In this document: one piece after another, positions 1 to 7,468 of the stretch
Position numbering within the stretch: position 1 is the first letter of the stretch
Layout of the letters: the number at the start of each line of letters is the position of its first letter
DNA from: Pseudomonadota bacterium
GTDB lineage: Bacteria > Pseudomonadota > Alphaproteobacteria > Rhizobiales > Phreatobacteraceae
Direction: 5' to 3'
Length of the DNA stretch: 32,401 bases
Assembly: GCA_023416965.1 (NCBI GenBank)
Contig: JAEZGJ010000210.1
Location: 1 to 32,401 of the forward strand
The notes under the pieces: model-generated
Seen by the model: the letters and a program-made list of their open reading frames with translations, nothing else
What the model was told of the DNA's origin: nothing
Database searches by the model: none
Translations under genes and position numbers: made by a program

Positions 1-286
1 CCACATCTCCACGCGCAACATGGATCTGAGGCCGGGCGTCGCGGCCTCCGCCGCAGCCCACGGTCTGGCAGGCCGCGTCCGCCTGGGGACAGCGAAGGGC
101 GGTATCCGCGAGACGCTGACGGCGGCAGCGATGGTCGCCATGGTGACGCGGGAGGGGCGGGCGCTCGGCCCGGTGGCCGATTCGGGCAACTGGCAGCCGC
201 TCGTTGTGCCCGACGGATTCCGCCCCTGGACCGACGATTATTCCAACATCATCGATCCGATCATGCGGCGCTTCCGCCAGCCTTGA
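1..286 (+). CDS. C-terminal end of a spermidine synthase-like (probably fused MFS/spermidine synthase) protein, partial
   Basis: The reading frame is open from base 2 to a TGA at 284-286, so only about 94 C-terminal residues are visible and the start lies outside the window. The fragment begins HISTRNMDLRPGVAA and ends with WTDDYSNIIDPIMRRF. From family knowledge, a 'H(I/V)SNRYLDL.PV' segment and a late 'WTDD(Y/F)SN' segment are typical of the C-terminal Rossmann domain of spermidine synthase-like proteins, often fused behind a membrane transporter-like half in proteobacteria. Whether this protein has that membrane half cannot be seen. A GC-rich perfect hairpin follows the stop by four bases. 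Polyamine synthesis activity is not assured, because many fused homologues have no proven substrate. Confidence 0.7.
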   Translation, partial: HISTRNMDLRPGVAASAAAHGLAGRVRLGTAKGGIRETLTAAAMVAMVTREGRALGPVADSGNWQPLVVPDGFRPWTDDYSNIIDPIMRRFRQP

Positions 287-290
287 GGCT

Positions 291-320
291 GGCGGCGCCC
301 GCATTGGCGCGGGCGCCGCC
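291..320 (+). terminator. Perfect 12-bp GC hairpin after the spermidine synthase-like gene
   Basis: Arms GGCGGCGCCCGC (291-302) and GCGGGCGCCGCC (309-320) pair perfectly around the loop ATTGGC, four bases past the stop codon. There is no following T-run, so it is a hairpin-type transcript end or 3' stabiliser rather than a textbook rho-independent terminator. Confidence 0.6.
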
Positions 321-478
321 GGGGGCCGGCGCGCCGGGCGGTGCTGCCTGGGCCCCGGGGGTGGAGGGGGGTCCACCCGTCGGTTCCTACGGCGCAGGGT
401 CCCCGGCAGATGCGGGCGACAGCCGAAAAGCGCGCGGCAGCGACAGCCTGTCGCATCCAAGAGGCGGGCTTTGGTGTA

Positions 479-499
479 GAACCACTGACTGCATGGTTC
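479..499. repeat. Inverted repeat abutting the ribosome binding site of the ECF sigma gene
   Basis: GAACCA (479-484) and TGGTTC (494-499) form a 6-bp inverted repeat with a 9-base spacer. It touches the GGGAGG ribosome binding site (500-505) of the sigma factor start at 510. It could be an operator or a leader hairpin that masks the ribosome binding site. Six-base arms can also arise by chance. Confidence 0.35.
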
Positions 500-509
500 G
501 GGAGGCTCC

Positions 510-1049
510 ATGGTTGCGGTCAGCGTCGATCTCAAGGACGCCCTCGCGCGCTGCGCGGGCGGCGACAAGGCTGCCCTCAGGATGATCTACGACAGCGAAT
601 GCGCATCGATGATCGGGGTCGCGGCGCGGATCGTGAAGCGCCGGGAACTCGCCGAGGAGGTGGTGCAGGAGGCCTTCGTCAAGATCTGGCGCAACGCCCA
701 CCGCTACGATCCCGGCCTCGGCCCCGCCAGGGCCTGGATCTACGCCATCGTCCGCAACCAGGCGATCAACACGCTGCGCAGCGGCCGCCGCGAGGACCTC
801 GTCGACGAGGTGCCCGAGGACGCCGGCTCGGCGGTTGAAGCCTACGCCGCTGCCGAGCGCCTGCCGGACGGCAACGCGCTGCGCCGCTGCCTCGAGGGGC
901 TGGAGGCGCGCCGCCGCACCAGTCTGCTCATGGCCTATGTGGACGGCTTCTCCCACGGCGAGATCGCCGGGCGGCTCGGCCTGCCGCTGGGCACGGTCAA
1001 GGCCTGGATCCGCCGGTCGCTGCTCGCGCTCAGGGAGTGCATGGGATGA
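510..1049 (+). CDS. ECF-family RNA polymerase sigma factor
   Basis: A 179-residue protein of normal ECF length. Region 2 is visible around residues 45-70, with AEEVVQEAFVKIWRNAHRYD as the core-binding and -10 recognition helix. It is followed by ARAWIYAIVRNQAINTLR. Region 4 is at about 130-176, with a helix-turn-helix in FSHGEIAGRLGLPLGTVKAWIRRSL. There is no region 1.1 or 3, as expected for ECF factors. The ATG at 510 follows GGGAGG by four bases. The stop overlaps the start of the anti-sigma gene (ATGA), so the pair is co-translated. Established ECF logic is that the partner membrane protein holds the sigma factor inactive until a signal arrives. The signal and regulon cannot be told from the sequence. 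The 223-bp upstream gap is the probable site of its own promoter, but I found no clear ECF-type -35/-10 pair. Confidence 0.93.
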   Translation: MVAVSVDLKDALARCAGGDKAALRMIYDSECASMIGVAARIVKRRELAEEVVQEAFVKIWRNAHRYDPGLGPARAWIYAIVRNQAINTLRSGRREDLVDEVPEDAGSAVEAYAAAERLPDGNALRRCLEGLEARRRTSLLMAYVDGFSHGEIAGRLGLPLGTVKAWIRRSLLALRECMG

Positions 1050-1753
1050 CCGACGACCTCGTCGCCACCGCGGGTGAATATGTCGCCGGGCTCATTTCCC
1101 CGGAGGAGCAGGAGGCCTTCGAGCGGCTCATCGCCACCGACGGCGAGGCACGCCGCGCCGTCGCCCAATGGCGCGCGCGCCTCCTCGCGCTGGACGAGAC
1201 GGCGACGCAACTGACGCCGTCAGATCGCCTGTGGCCTGCCATCGAGGCGGCGGTGGGCGCGGCGCGCCCGGCGTCGGAGGCGGAACCTGGCTGGCTCGCG
1301 AGGATCTGGCAGGATGTCTCGGCCCTGCGGCTTGCCGCCCTTGCGGGCGCCGCGGCGGCGCTGGTCATGGCCGTGCTGCTGGTGGCCCAGCCCTTCGGCG
1401 GCGGCGCCGGCAAGCCTGCCGTGGTCGCGGTTCTGAATGCGCCGAACGGCGGCGAGGCCGGTGCCATCGTCGAGGCCTATGCGGACGGGCGCATCCGCGT
1501 GGTGCCGCTGCGCGCCATTCCGGTGCCGGAGGGGCGGGTGCTCCAGGTCTGGACCCTGTGGGACCGCCAAGTCGGGCCACGCCCGGTCGGCCTGATGGAG
1601 CGGGCACAGGCGCGCGACTATGCCACCTCCGGCATGCCGCGGCCGGTGGACAGCCAGCTCTACGAGATCACGCTGGAGCCGGCGGGCGGTTCGCCGACGG
1701 GACGGCCGACCGGTCCGATCCTCTATGTCGGCCGGGGCACGACGCCGCTGTAG
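1046..1753 (+). CDS. Anti-sigma factor, RskA-like, single-pass membrane protein
   Basis: I chose the ATG at 1046 (235 residues) because AGGGAG at 1032-1037 sits eight bases upstream and the start overlaps the sigma stop as ATGA. A GTG at 1037 would add three residues and swallow that site. The N-terminal 85 residues resemble an anti-sigma domain (GEYVAGLISPEEQEAFERL...) but show no HxxxCxxC zinc motif. One transmembrane helix lies at about 95-117 (LAALAGAAAALVMAVLLVAQ). The C-terminal periplasmic part (GRVLQVWTLWD, then YEITLEPAGGSPTGRPTGPI) matches the RskA/anti-sigma-K C-terminal domain. It probably binds the sigma factor encoded just upstream and releases it by regulated proteolysis or a conformational change. 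The inducing signal is unknown. Confidence 0.88.
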   Translation: MTDDLVATAGEYVAGLISPEEQEAFERLIATDGEARRAVAQWRARLLALDETATQLTPSDRLWPAIEAAVGAARPASEAEPGWLARIWQDVSALRLAALAGAAAALVMAVLLVAQPFGGGAGKPAVVAVLNAPNGGEAGAIVEAYADGRIRVVPLRAIPVPEGRVLQVWTLWDRQVGPRPVGLMERAQARDYATSGMPRPVDSQLYEITLEPAGGSPTGRPTGPILYVGRGTTPL

Positions 1754-1770
1754 CTTTGTTGGGGTGTACG

Positions 1771-1974
1771 TTGGTCAAACTGCTTTCTATTGCTGGGTTG
1801 ACTGCAACCGCTGCAGGCGTGCTGGTCGGGTTCTACTGGCCGACAATCGGTGCGCGCTGGGGCGGCGAGGATACGCCTCGGGAAGAGGCGCGGCTCCGGT
1901 TGCGCTACGGTCTCGGCGTCGCGCTGGTGGTTTTCGGGACAGCGCTTCAGATTGCAGCTGCTTGGATCCAGTAG
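1771..1974 (+). CDS. Small two-helix membrane protein, hypothetical (TTG start)
   Basis: A 67-residue frame starts with TTG at 1771 and ends with TAG at 1972-1974. No ATG or GTG exists at the front of this stretch. It reads as two hydrophobic helices (about residues 5-25 and 48-65) flanking a charged loop with RWGGEDTPREEARLRLR. The helix-loop-helix pattern and the clean fit between the anti-sigma stop and gatB argue that it is real. GGGG just upstream could act as a weak ribosome binding site. Base composition is less GC-rich than its neighbours. I do not recognise the family and assign no function. Confidence 0.5.
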   Translation: MVKLLSIAGLTATAAGVLVGFYWPTIGARWGGEDTPREEARLRLRYGLGVALVVFGTALQIAAAWIQ

Positions 1975-2042
1975 CCTGCCTATTGCCCGCTGCCGCCCCC
2001 TTGGGCTACCCAAGCGCATCTCCTTCACCGCCGGGCCCGCCC

Positions 2043-3512
2043 ATGACCGCTCATGCCAATCCGAAGAACCTGATCCCCGGCGCCACCGGCGACTGGGAGG
2101 TGGTGATCGGCCTCGAGATCCATGCGCAGGTGGCCTCCAACGCCAAGCTGTTCTCGGGTGCAGCGGTCGGCTTCGGCGCGCCGGAGAACAGCCAGGTGAG
2201 CCTCGTCGACGCGGCCATGCCTGGCATGCTGCCGGTGATCAACGAGGAATGCGTGCGGCAGGCGATCCGCACCGGCCTCGGCCTGAAGGCGAAGATCAAC
2301 CATCGCTCGGTCTTCGACCGGAAGAACTATTTCTATCCTGACCTGCCGCAGGGCTACCAGATCAGCCAGTACAAGAGCCCGATCGTCGGCGAGGGCGAGG
2401 TCATCGTTGACCTGTCCCCGACCGAGAGCTTCAAGGTCGGCATCGAACGCCTGCATCTCGAACAGGATGCGGGCAAGTCGATCCACGACCAGCACCCGAC
2501 TCTCTCCTATATCGATCTCAACCGCTCCGGCACGGCGCTGATGGAGATCGTCTCCAAGCCGGACATGCGCTCGGCGGACGAGGCCAAGGCCTATGTGACC
2601 AAGCTGCGCACCATCCTGCGCTATCTCGGCACCTGCGACGGCGACATGGAGAAGGGCAACCTGCGTGCTGACGTCAACGTCTCGGTGCGCCGGCCCGGCG
2701 AGCCCTTCGGCACCCGCTGCGAGATCAAGAACGTCAACTCCATCCGCTTCATCGGCCAGGCGGTGGATTACGAGGCGCGCCGGCAGATCGGCATCCTCGA
2801 GGATGGCGGCACGATCGACCAGGAGACGCGGCTCTACGACGCCACCAAGGGCGAGACGCGCTCCATGCGCTCCAAGGAAGAGGCGCACGACTACCGCTAC
2901 TTCCCCGATCCTGACCTGCTGCCGCTGGAATTCAGCCAGGCCTATGTCGACGACCTCGCCGCCGTGCTGCCGGAACTGCCCGACGCCAAGAAGGCGCGGC
3001 TCATCGCCGATTACGGCCTGACGCCCTACGACGCCTCCATCCTGGTGCTGGAGAAGGAGAGCGCCGACTATTTCGAGGCGGTGGCCAAGGGCCGTGACGG
3101 CAAGAGCGCCGCCAACTGGGTCATCATCGAGCTGTTCGGCCGCCTCAACAAGGAGGCCAAGGACGTCACCGCATCGCCGGTGTCGCCCGAGCAGATCGGC
3201 GGCATCATCGACCTGATCCAGGCCGGCACCATCTCGGGCAAGATCGCCAAGGACCTGTTCGAGATCGTCTTCACCGAGGGCGGCGACCCCGCGGCCGTCG
3301 TCGAGGCGCGCGGCATGAAGCAGGTGACCGATACCGGCGCCATCGAGAAGGTCATCGACGAGGTGATCGCCGCCAATCCCGACAAGGTCGAGCAGGCCAA
3401 GGCCAAGCCGACCATGCTCGGCTGGTTCGTCGGCCAGGTGATGAAGGCATCCGGCGGCAAGGCCAATCCCGGCGCCGTCAACGAGATGCTCAAGGCCAAG
3501 CTCGGGATCTGA
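2043..3512 (+). CDS. gatB: Aspartyl/glutamyl-tRNA(Asn/Gln) amidotransferase subunit B
   Basis: A 489-residue protein of the expected length. GatB is the kinase and tRNA-binding subunit of GatCAB, which converts Glu-tRNA(Gln) and Asp-tRNA(Asn) to their amide forms using ATP and ammonia from GatA. The family start VVIGLEIHAQV is at about residues 19-29. The conserved FDRKNYFYPDLPQGYQISQ follows, then the GatB signature LMEIVSKPDMRSADEAKAY and DYRYFPDPDLLPL. The last 150 residues carry the helical tail shared with YqeY, ending MKASGGKANPGAVNEMLKAKL. The ATG at 2043 gives the usual short N-terminal extension. The frame is open further upstream but has no family match there. No strong Shine-Dalgarno sequence is visible. 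gatA and gatC are not adjacent. The encoded protein is cytoplasmic and in most alphaproteobacteria required for Gln-tRNA formation. Confidence 0.98.
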   Translation: MTAHANPKNLIPGATGDWEVVIGLEIHAQVASNAKLFSGAAVGFGAPENSQVSLVDAAMPGMLPVINEECVRQAIRTGLGLKAKINHRSVFDRKNYFYPDLPQGYQISQYKSPIVGEGEVIVDLSPTESFKVGIERLHLEQDAGKSIHDQHPTLSYIDLNRSGTALMEIVSKPDMRSADEAKAYVTKLRTILRYLGTCDGDMEKGNLRADVNVSVRRPGEPFGTRCEIKNVNSIRFIGQAVDYEARRQIGILEDGGTIDQETRLYDATKGETRSMRSKEEAHDYRYFPDPDLLPLEFSQAYVDDLAAVLPELPDAKKARLIADYGLTPYDASILVLEKESADYFEAVAKGRDGKSAANWVIIELFGRLNKEAKDVTASPVSPEQIGGIIDLIQAGTISGKIAKDLFEIVFTEGGDPAAVVEARGMKQVTDTGAIEKVIDEVIAANPDKVEQAKAKPTMLGWFVGQVMKASGGKANPGAVNEMLKAKLGI

Positions 3513-3552
3513 GGCGGGGTGCGGCCCGTCCTGCGCAAGACGGGACCATCCG

Positions 3553-4122
3553 ATGGCGAGCCCCTGGACGTCGAATATCGAGCGGGATCCCCGCTATCGC
3601 GGCGCCGAGGCCATCGTCACGGCGGCGGGCTACGGGATCACGGTCGGGGAGGGCCTCATCGCCGTCGCCCACGAGGAGACCGGCGAGAGCCGGCGCTTCC
3701 GCTCCCGCAAGGAGTTCCTCGTCTTCGCGGAAGCCATCGCGAAGGGTGAGCCGGCGTCTCCGCCGAGGCGCAGCGCCGGGATCCGCAACGGGCCGGGCTT
3801 CGCCGACCGGGCGGCGCGGCCTCCCGCCCCTCGTCCGGCCGATGACGCCGCCAATGCCGATATTGCCCGGCTCGAAGCCCTTTGCCGGGCGCTGACCATC
3901 GAGCGCGACGCCTGGAAGGCGAGGGCACAGATCCGCGAGGAAAGCGCCGCGAATGCACCCGCCGACGGCGGTGAGAAGTACCGCGCCCTGAAGAAGTTCA
4001 TCGCGCGCGAGTTCCATCCCGATCAGGTCCGCGCCGACGGCATCGAGCGTCTGGTGCGCACGGAAGTGTTCAAGACGCTCTGGGCCCATATCGAGGAGCT
4101 GGAGCGCACGGGCCGCTCCTGA
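3553..4122 (+). CDS. Hypothetical protein with a C-terminal HPD motif (J-domain-like half)
   Basis: A 189-residue protein that I do not recognise as a named family. The N-terminal 70 residues look globular (YRGAEAIVTAAGYGITVGEGLIAVAHEETGE, broken here into shorter elements by charged turns). A proline/arginine-rich linker occupies about 70-98 and a predicted helix about 100-127 (IARLEALCRALTIERDAWKARA). The last 45 residues contain KKFIAREFHPDQV with H155-P156-D157, followed by a second helix (RTEVFKTLWAHIEELE). Helix, HPD loop, helix is the core arrangement of J-domains that stimulate Hsp70 ATPases. However, the usual first helix and the spacing of a full J-domain are not obvious. It starts 40 bp after gatB. 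A role as an Hsp70 co-chaperone is only a guess. Confidence 0.75.
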   Translation: MASPWTSNIERDPRYRGAEAIVTAAGYGITVGEGLIAVAHEETGESRRFRSRKEFLVFAEAIAKGEPASPPRRSAGIRNGPGFADRAARPPAPRPADDAANADIARLEALCRALTIERDAWKARAQIREESAANAPADGGEKYRALKKFIAREFHPDQVRADGIERLVRTEVFKTLWAHIEELERTGRS

Positions 4123-4191
4123 CGCACGGCGGCTGCACGCAACTTGCTTGGGTCTGCCGTGCACCTGGGCCGTTCCCAGCAAGGCAGCCCC

Positions 4192-4650
4192 ATGATCCTG
4201 CGCAATACACCTCCCACCATGGCGCGGCTCGCCGCCGCCGCCATCGCAACCGCCGGGGTGGTGCTGGCCGCCACCTTCGCCTTCCGGACCTTCTCGCTGC
4301 CGCTGCTGCTGGCCTCCATCGGCGGCTCCGCGGTGATCGTCTTCGGCATGCCGGACAGCCGGATGGCGCGCCCGCGCAGCCTCTATGGCGGCCATGCCCT
4401 GGGCCTTGCGGCGGGTTTCCTCGCGGTGCTCGCCGGCCGTGGCGATTATGCGGTGGCGGGAGCGGTGGCGCTGGCGCTGGTGGCGATGCTGCTGACCGAC
4501 ACGGTGCATTCGCCGGCCGGGGCCGACCCGATCATCGTGGCGGCGGGCGGGGCGGGGTGGGAAATCCTGGTGATCGCGGCCGGACTGCTGCTGCTGACCG
4601 ACCTCCTCGGCCGCTTCGTCGGCTGGTGCTTCGGCGACGCGCCGACGTGA
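4192..4650 (+). CDS. HPP-family integral membrane protein
   Basis: A 152-residue protein with four or five hydrophobic segments. It carries the family pattern SLPLLLASIGGSAVIVFGMP, then PRSLYGGHALGLAAGF, then LLTDTVHSPAGADPII. The last corresponds to the HPP-type signature (HPPAGAxP in most members), here with Ser in place of the first Pro at about residue 107. The ATG at 4192 follows AAGGCAG by about five bases; the frame is open further upstream to 4144 without family similarity. HPP-domain proteins sit in the inner membrane. Plant and cyanobacterial relatives have been linked to nitrite transport, but the function of short bacterial members like this one is not settled. It is transcribed in the same direction as its neighbours but separated by about 70 bp on each side. 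Confidence 0.85.
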   Translation: MILRNTPPTMARLAAAAIATAGVVLAATFAFRTFSLPLLLASIGGSAVIVFGMPDSRMARPRSLYGGHALGLAAGFLAVLAGRGDYAVAGAVALALVAMLLTDTVHSPAGADPIIVAAGGAGWEILVIAAGLLLLTDLLGRFVGWCFGDAPT

Positions 4651-4728
4651 ATGGCAGCAGCGCGCGCAGCCCCTCTTGCGCGGCAGCGGTAGCCGGCGCT
4701 TCCATGCCCCTCCCTGGGAGGATCTCAC

Positions 4729-5361
4729 ATGACGAAGCGCTTCACGCTCCACGGCTTCTGGCTGTCCGGCCCCACTTACAAGGTGGGCCTGATGCTCAGC
4801 CTCTGCGGCGAGGATTTCGCCTACAATTCGGTCAACCTGCGCGCCGGGGAGCACAAGAGCCCCGCCTTCCTTGCCAAGAACCGGTTCGGCCAGGTGCCGG
4901 TGCTGGAAGATGCGAAGACCGGCCTCGCCCTCTGCCAGTCGGCGGCCATCCTCGAACATCTCGCCGCCGAACTCGGCAAGTTCCGGGGAGAGGGCGCTGC
5001 CGGCCCCGCCCGCGCCCGCGAATGGATGTTCTGGGACTTCGATCGGCTGGCCGGGCCGATCTACCGCTCGCGCGCGCAGCGCTTCGGCATCCGCAACTTC
5101 AACCAGCCGATCATGGAAATGTACTGGGCCGAGGGTAATGCGGCGCTGAAAGTGCTGGAGGAGGCGCTGGCCGGCTCCGACTGGCTCGCCGGAAGCGCGC
5201 CGTCCATCGCCGACATCGACGTCTATGGCGTCGTCGCCTATGCGCCGCAGGCGGGCTTCGACCTCAAGGCCTATCCGGCCATCGGCGCCTGGATGGCCCG
5301 GATGGAGGCGCTGCCGGGCTTCATCCCGAGCGATGGCCTGCCCAAGGCGGCGCGGGCATGA
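4729..5361 (+). CDS. Glutathione S-transferase family protein
   Basis: A 210-residue protein with the two-domain GST layout. A thioredoxin-like half covers about residues 1-80 (FTLHGFWLSGPTYKVGLMLS, with the glutathione-binding FGQVPVLED and the QSAAILEHLA Ser-containing loop). An all-helical half follows, with SIADIDVYGVVAY and a closing YPAIGAWMARMEALPGF. GGGAGG at 4716-4721 lies seven bases before the ATG. Its stop overlaps the start of the acetyltransferase gene as ATGA, so the two are co-translated. The family conjugates or reduces substrates with glutathione in the cytoplasm. The substrate of this member cannot be read from the sequence. Confidence 0.93.
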   Translation: MTKRFTLHGFWLSGPTYKVGLMLSLCGEDFAYNSVNLRAGEHKSPAFLAKNRFGQVPVLEDAKTGLALCQSAAILEHLAAELGKFRGEGAAGPARAREWMFWDFDRLAGPIYRSRAQRFGIRNFNQPIMEMYWAEGNAALKVLEEALAGSDWLAGSAPSIADIDVYGVVAYAPQAGFDLKAYPAIGAWMARMEALPGFIPSDGLPKAARA

Positions 5362-5828
5362 ACGACGTCGCCGTCCGGGAGGCGACCGCGGCGGACGTGC
5401 CGCGCATCGCCGCCCTGATCGCCATGGGCAACGCCTCGCGCCCGATGTCGGCGGAGGAGGCCGAGGCGGAGGGCCGGCTGCCGGTCTATGCGCAAGCCTT
5501 CGCCCGCGTCGCCGCCTCGGAGGCGAACCAGCTCTTCGTCGCGGAATTGGGCGGGCGGGTGGTCGGCACCTACCAGCTCACCGTCCTGCCGGGGATCGCC
5601 GAACGGGGCCGCACCCGCGGCAAGATCGAGAGCGTCCACGTCGACCCGACGCTGCGGGGGACGGGGGTCGGCGCGGCGATGATGCGCCACGCCCTCGCCA
5701 AGGCGCGCGAGGCGGGGATCGGTCTCCTCGAGCTGTCATCCAACAAGAGCCGGACCGATGCCCACCGCTTCTACGAGCGGCTGGGCTTCGCCAAGAGCCA
5801 CGAGGGCTTCAAGATGGTCCTCGACTGA
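5358..5828 (+). CDS. GNAT-family N-acetyltransferase
   Basis: A 156-residue protein with the GNAT fold order. It starts VAVREATAADVPRIAALIA (motif C region). A central strand follows (LFVAELGGRVVGTYQLTVLPG). The acetyl-CoA-binding motif A is IESVHVDPTLRGTGVGAAMM, whose RGTGVG matches the Q/RxxGxG/A pyrophosphate loop. Motif B is LLELSSNKSRTDAHRFYERLGF. It overlaps the GST stop by four bases and is probably expressed with it. The acceptor (small-molecule amine or protein N-terminus) cannot be deduced. An inverted repeat just downstream, shared with the convergent gene, probably ends its transcript. Confidence 0.93.
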   Translation: MNDVAVREATAADVPRIAALIAMGNASRPMSAEEAEAEGRLPVYAQAFARVAASEANQLFVAELGGRVVGTYQLTVLPGIAERGRTRGKIESVHVDPTLRGTGVGAAMMRHALAKAREAGIGLLELSSNKSRTDAHRFYERLGFAKSHEGFKMVLD

Positions 5829-5829
5829 T

Positions 5830-5860
5830 CCCGCCGCGCCGGGTCAGCTCCGGCGGCGGG
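5830..5860. terminator. Bidirectional hairpin between convergent genes
   Basis: CCCGCCGC (5830-5837) pairs with GCGGCGGG (5853-5860), and CCGG/CCGG extends the stem with one bulged base. It begins two bases after the acetyltransferase stop and overlaps the end of the convergent minus-strand gene (stop 5844-5846). It fits a shared terminator for both transcripts; there is no T-run on either side. Confidence 0.5.
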
Positions 5861-6131
5861 CCCGGCATTCGGGAAGGAAGCTGCGCCAGGTCTTGCCGGC
5901 CGCCTGCAGCCGCGTCTTGTCGCGCCGCCATTCGGCGCCGCAGTCGCGCATGATCTGGTCGTTGCGCAGCTGCGCGGCCGAGCGCGGCCGGCGCGTGGTG
6001 GTGGAGGCCGGCGGGGTGGTGGTCGTCTCGGCCGCCGTGCCGCGGCCGCGGGACGGCGTGGCGGTCTGTGCGGTGGCGATGTCGGCGGTGAGGATGAGGG
6101 CGGCCAGCGCCGCGAGCCAGTGAAGTCGCAT
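5844..6131 (-). CDS. Small secreted protein with a two-cysteine C-terminal domain (PsiF-like)
   Basis: A 95-residue protein. Residues 1-22 form a clear Sec signal peptide (MRLHWLAALAALILTADIATAQ, cleavage likely after AxA near residue 21). A low-complexity Thr/Pro/Arg linker covers about 23-52. The compact tail QLRNDQIMRDCGAEWRRDK...WRSFLPECRARR has two cysteines about 25 residues apart. That spacing and the C-x-x-E-W / F-L-x-x-C pattern resemble the PsiF-repeat type of small periplasmic proteins in Hyphomicrobiales. Function is unknown. The start is well supported by AAGGAGG (complement of 6140-6146) eight bases upstream. It is divergent from the nu-class GST gene. Confidence 0.8.
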   Translation of the reverse strand: MRLHWLAALAALILTADIATAQTATPSRGRGTAAETTTTPPASTTTRRPRSAAQLRNDQIMRDCGAEWRRDKTRLQAAGKTWRSFLPECRARRRS

Positions 6132-6349
6132 GGGGTGATCCTCCTTGTGATCGGGCGCACCATCCCATCCTCCGGCCGAACCCGGGATGAACGTCGCGCA
6201 GGTTGTATCCTGCCCTGTTCATGCAACCGCGCAACTGGGGCATCGCACGGATACGCGAGGCGGGGTTCACCTGCCGCACCGAGGTGCTAGGCTCCTTGCC
6301 GACGGCCGGCCGGACCTCACCGGCACCCGAGAGCCCGCGGAGACGCCCC

Positions 6350-7048
6350 ATGTCGCAACGTCCGATCGAACTCCACTACTGGCCGACGCCGAACGGGTGG
6401 AAGATCACGATCATGCTGGAGGAATGCGGGCTGCCCTATACGGTCATCCCCGTGAACATCGGCAAGGGCGACCAGTTCAAGCCGGACTTCCTGAAGATCG
6501 CGCCCAACAACCGCATGCCCGCCATCGTTGATCCCGAAGGGCCGGGCGGCGAGCCGATCTCGGTCTTCGAGGCCGGCGCCATCCTCATGTATCTCGGCCG
6601 CAAGACGGGCAAGTTCTATCCCCAGGACGAGCGCGGCCGCGTCGCGGTGGAGGAGTGGCTGATGTGGCAGATGGCCGGCTTCGGCCCGATGCTGGGCCAG
6701 ACGCACCATTTCCGCATCTATGCGCCCGAGAAGATCGAATATGCCATCAACCGCTATACCAATGAGGCCAACCGCCTCTACGGCGTGCTGAACCGGCGGC
6801 TCGAGGGCCGCGAGTTCATCTGCGACAGCTATTCCATCGTCGACATGGCCTGTATCGGCTGGGCGAAGCTCTGGGAGCGGCAGGGCCAGGACATGGCGCA
6901 GTTCCCGAACGTGAAGGCCTGGCTCGACCGCATGCTCGCCCGTCCCGCCGTGCAGAAGGGGCTGATGGTCAACAAGGAGGACCGCGCTGCCACTTCGCCG
7001 AGCGACCCGGCGGCGCAGGCGGTTCTGTTCGGTCAGAAGGCGCGCTGA
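6350..7048 (+). CDS. Nu-class glutathione S-transferase, YfcG/YghU-like disulfide-bond oxidoreductase
   Basis: A 232-residue protein beginning MSQRPIELHYWPTPNGWKITIMLEE. The TPNG-x-KI segment is the nu-class signature in which Thr/Asn, rather than Tyr or Cys, contacts glutathione. Further matches are NNRMPAIVDPEGPGG, ISVFEAGAILMYLGRKTG, the tryptophan-rich WLMWQMAGFGPMLGQTHHF, and YAINRYTNEANRLYGVL. Characterised members (E. coli YfcG, YghU) reduce disulfides such as 2-hydroxyethyl disulfide with two bound glutathione molecules and have little classic transferase activity. The ATG at 6350 gives the family N-terminus; the frame extends to 6203 without similarity. It is divergent from the PsiF-like gene across a 218-bp gap. 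Confidence 0.93.
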   Translation: MSQRPIELHYWPTPNGWKITIMLEECGLPYTVIPVNIGKGDQFKPDFLKIAPNNRMPAIVDPEGPGGEPISVFEAGAILMYLGRKTGKFYPQDERGRVAVEEWLMWQMAGFGPMLGQTHHFRIYAPEKIEYAINRYTNEANRLYGVLNRRLEGREFICDSYSIVDMACIGWAKLWERQGQDMAQFPNVKAWLDRMLARPAVQKGLMVNKEDRAATSPSDPAAQAVLFGQKAR

Positions 7049-7174
7049 GGCGCGTCGGCGGCTTATTCACCTTCCCGTAGCGTTAATCCAACGTTGACCT
7101 ATGGGAAGCAGACTGCGCGTGACGAATGGTAACGGGCGGCCGTCTGGCGGCCCGTCTCAACCGGAGATCATGCG

Positions 7175-7468
7175 ATGACCGTGATGATCCTCGCAGAGGA
7201 CGACGCCCCGTCCATCGTGCCCGGCGATCTCGCCGAGCTCGCCGACCGGCCGGCGCGGGAACTGGGCACGCTCTATGCCGCCGGCAGGGTCGTGCCGCGC
7301 GACCTCGTCGCCGCCCATATGTGGTTCAACATCGCTGCCCTGAAGGGCGACCGCGACGCCGCCCACCTCCGGCAGGAGGTCGCCGCCGAGATGAGCAAGG
7401 ACGAGATCGCCCAGGCGCTCGGCTGGGCGAGAGCTTGGCTCGACGCGCAGGCGCCCGTCGCCGTCTGA
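7175..7468 (+). CDS. Sel1-like repeat protein, short
   Basis: A 97-residue protein. The segment GTLYAAGRVVPRDLVAAHMWFNIAALKGDRDAA (two neighbouring runs of a Sel1/TPR-like repeat) is the recognisable part. It is followed by an amphipathic helix (EMSKDEIAQALGWARAWL). There is no signal peptide. Sel1 repeats are protein-protein interaction modules; with about one and a half repeats this is a minimal member, and its partner is unknown. The ATG at 7175 follows GGAG (7163-7166) by eight bases. An ATG five bases earlier opens only a two-codon frame. The stop abuts the stop of the convergent MFS gene with no spacer at all. Confidence 0.85.
   Translation: MTVMILAEDDAPSIVPGDLAELADRPARELGTLYAAGRVVPRDLVAAHMWFNIAALKGDRDAAHLRQEVAAEMSKDEIAQALGWARAWLDAQAPVAV

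Noticed and set aside
3490..4959. A 489-codon minus-strand frame across the HPD protein and HPP gene
   Set aside because: It crosses three plus-strand genes and the intergenic gaps between them; no recognisable motif.
7121..7157. ACGGGC...GCCCGT hairpin before the Sel1 gene as a terminator for the GST
   Set aside because: Weak stem with competing pairings, and far from the GST stop.
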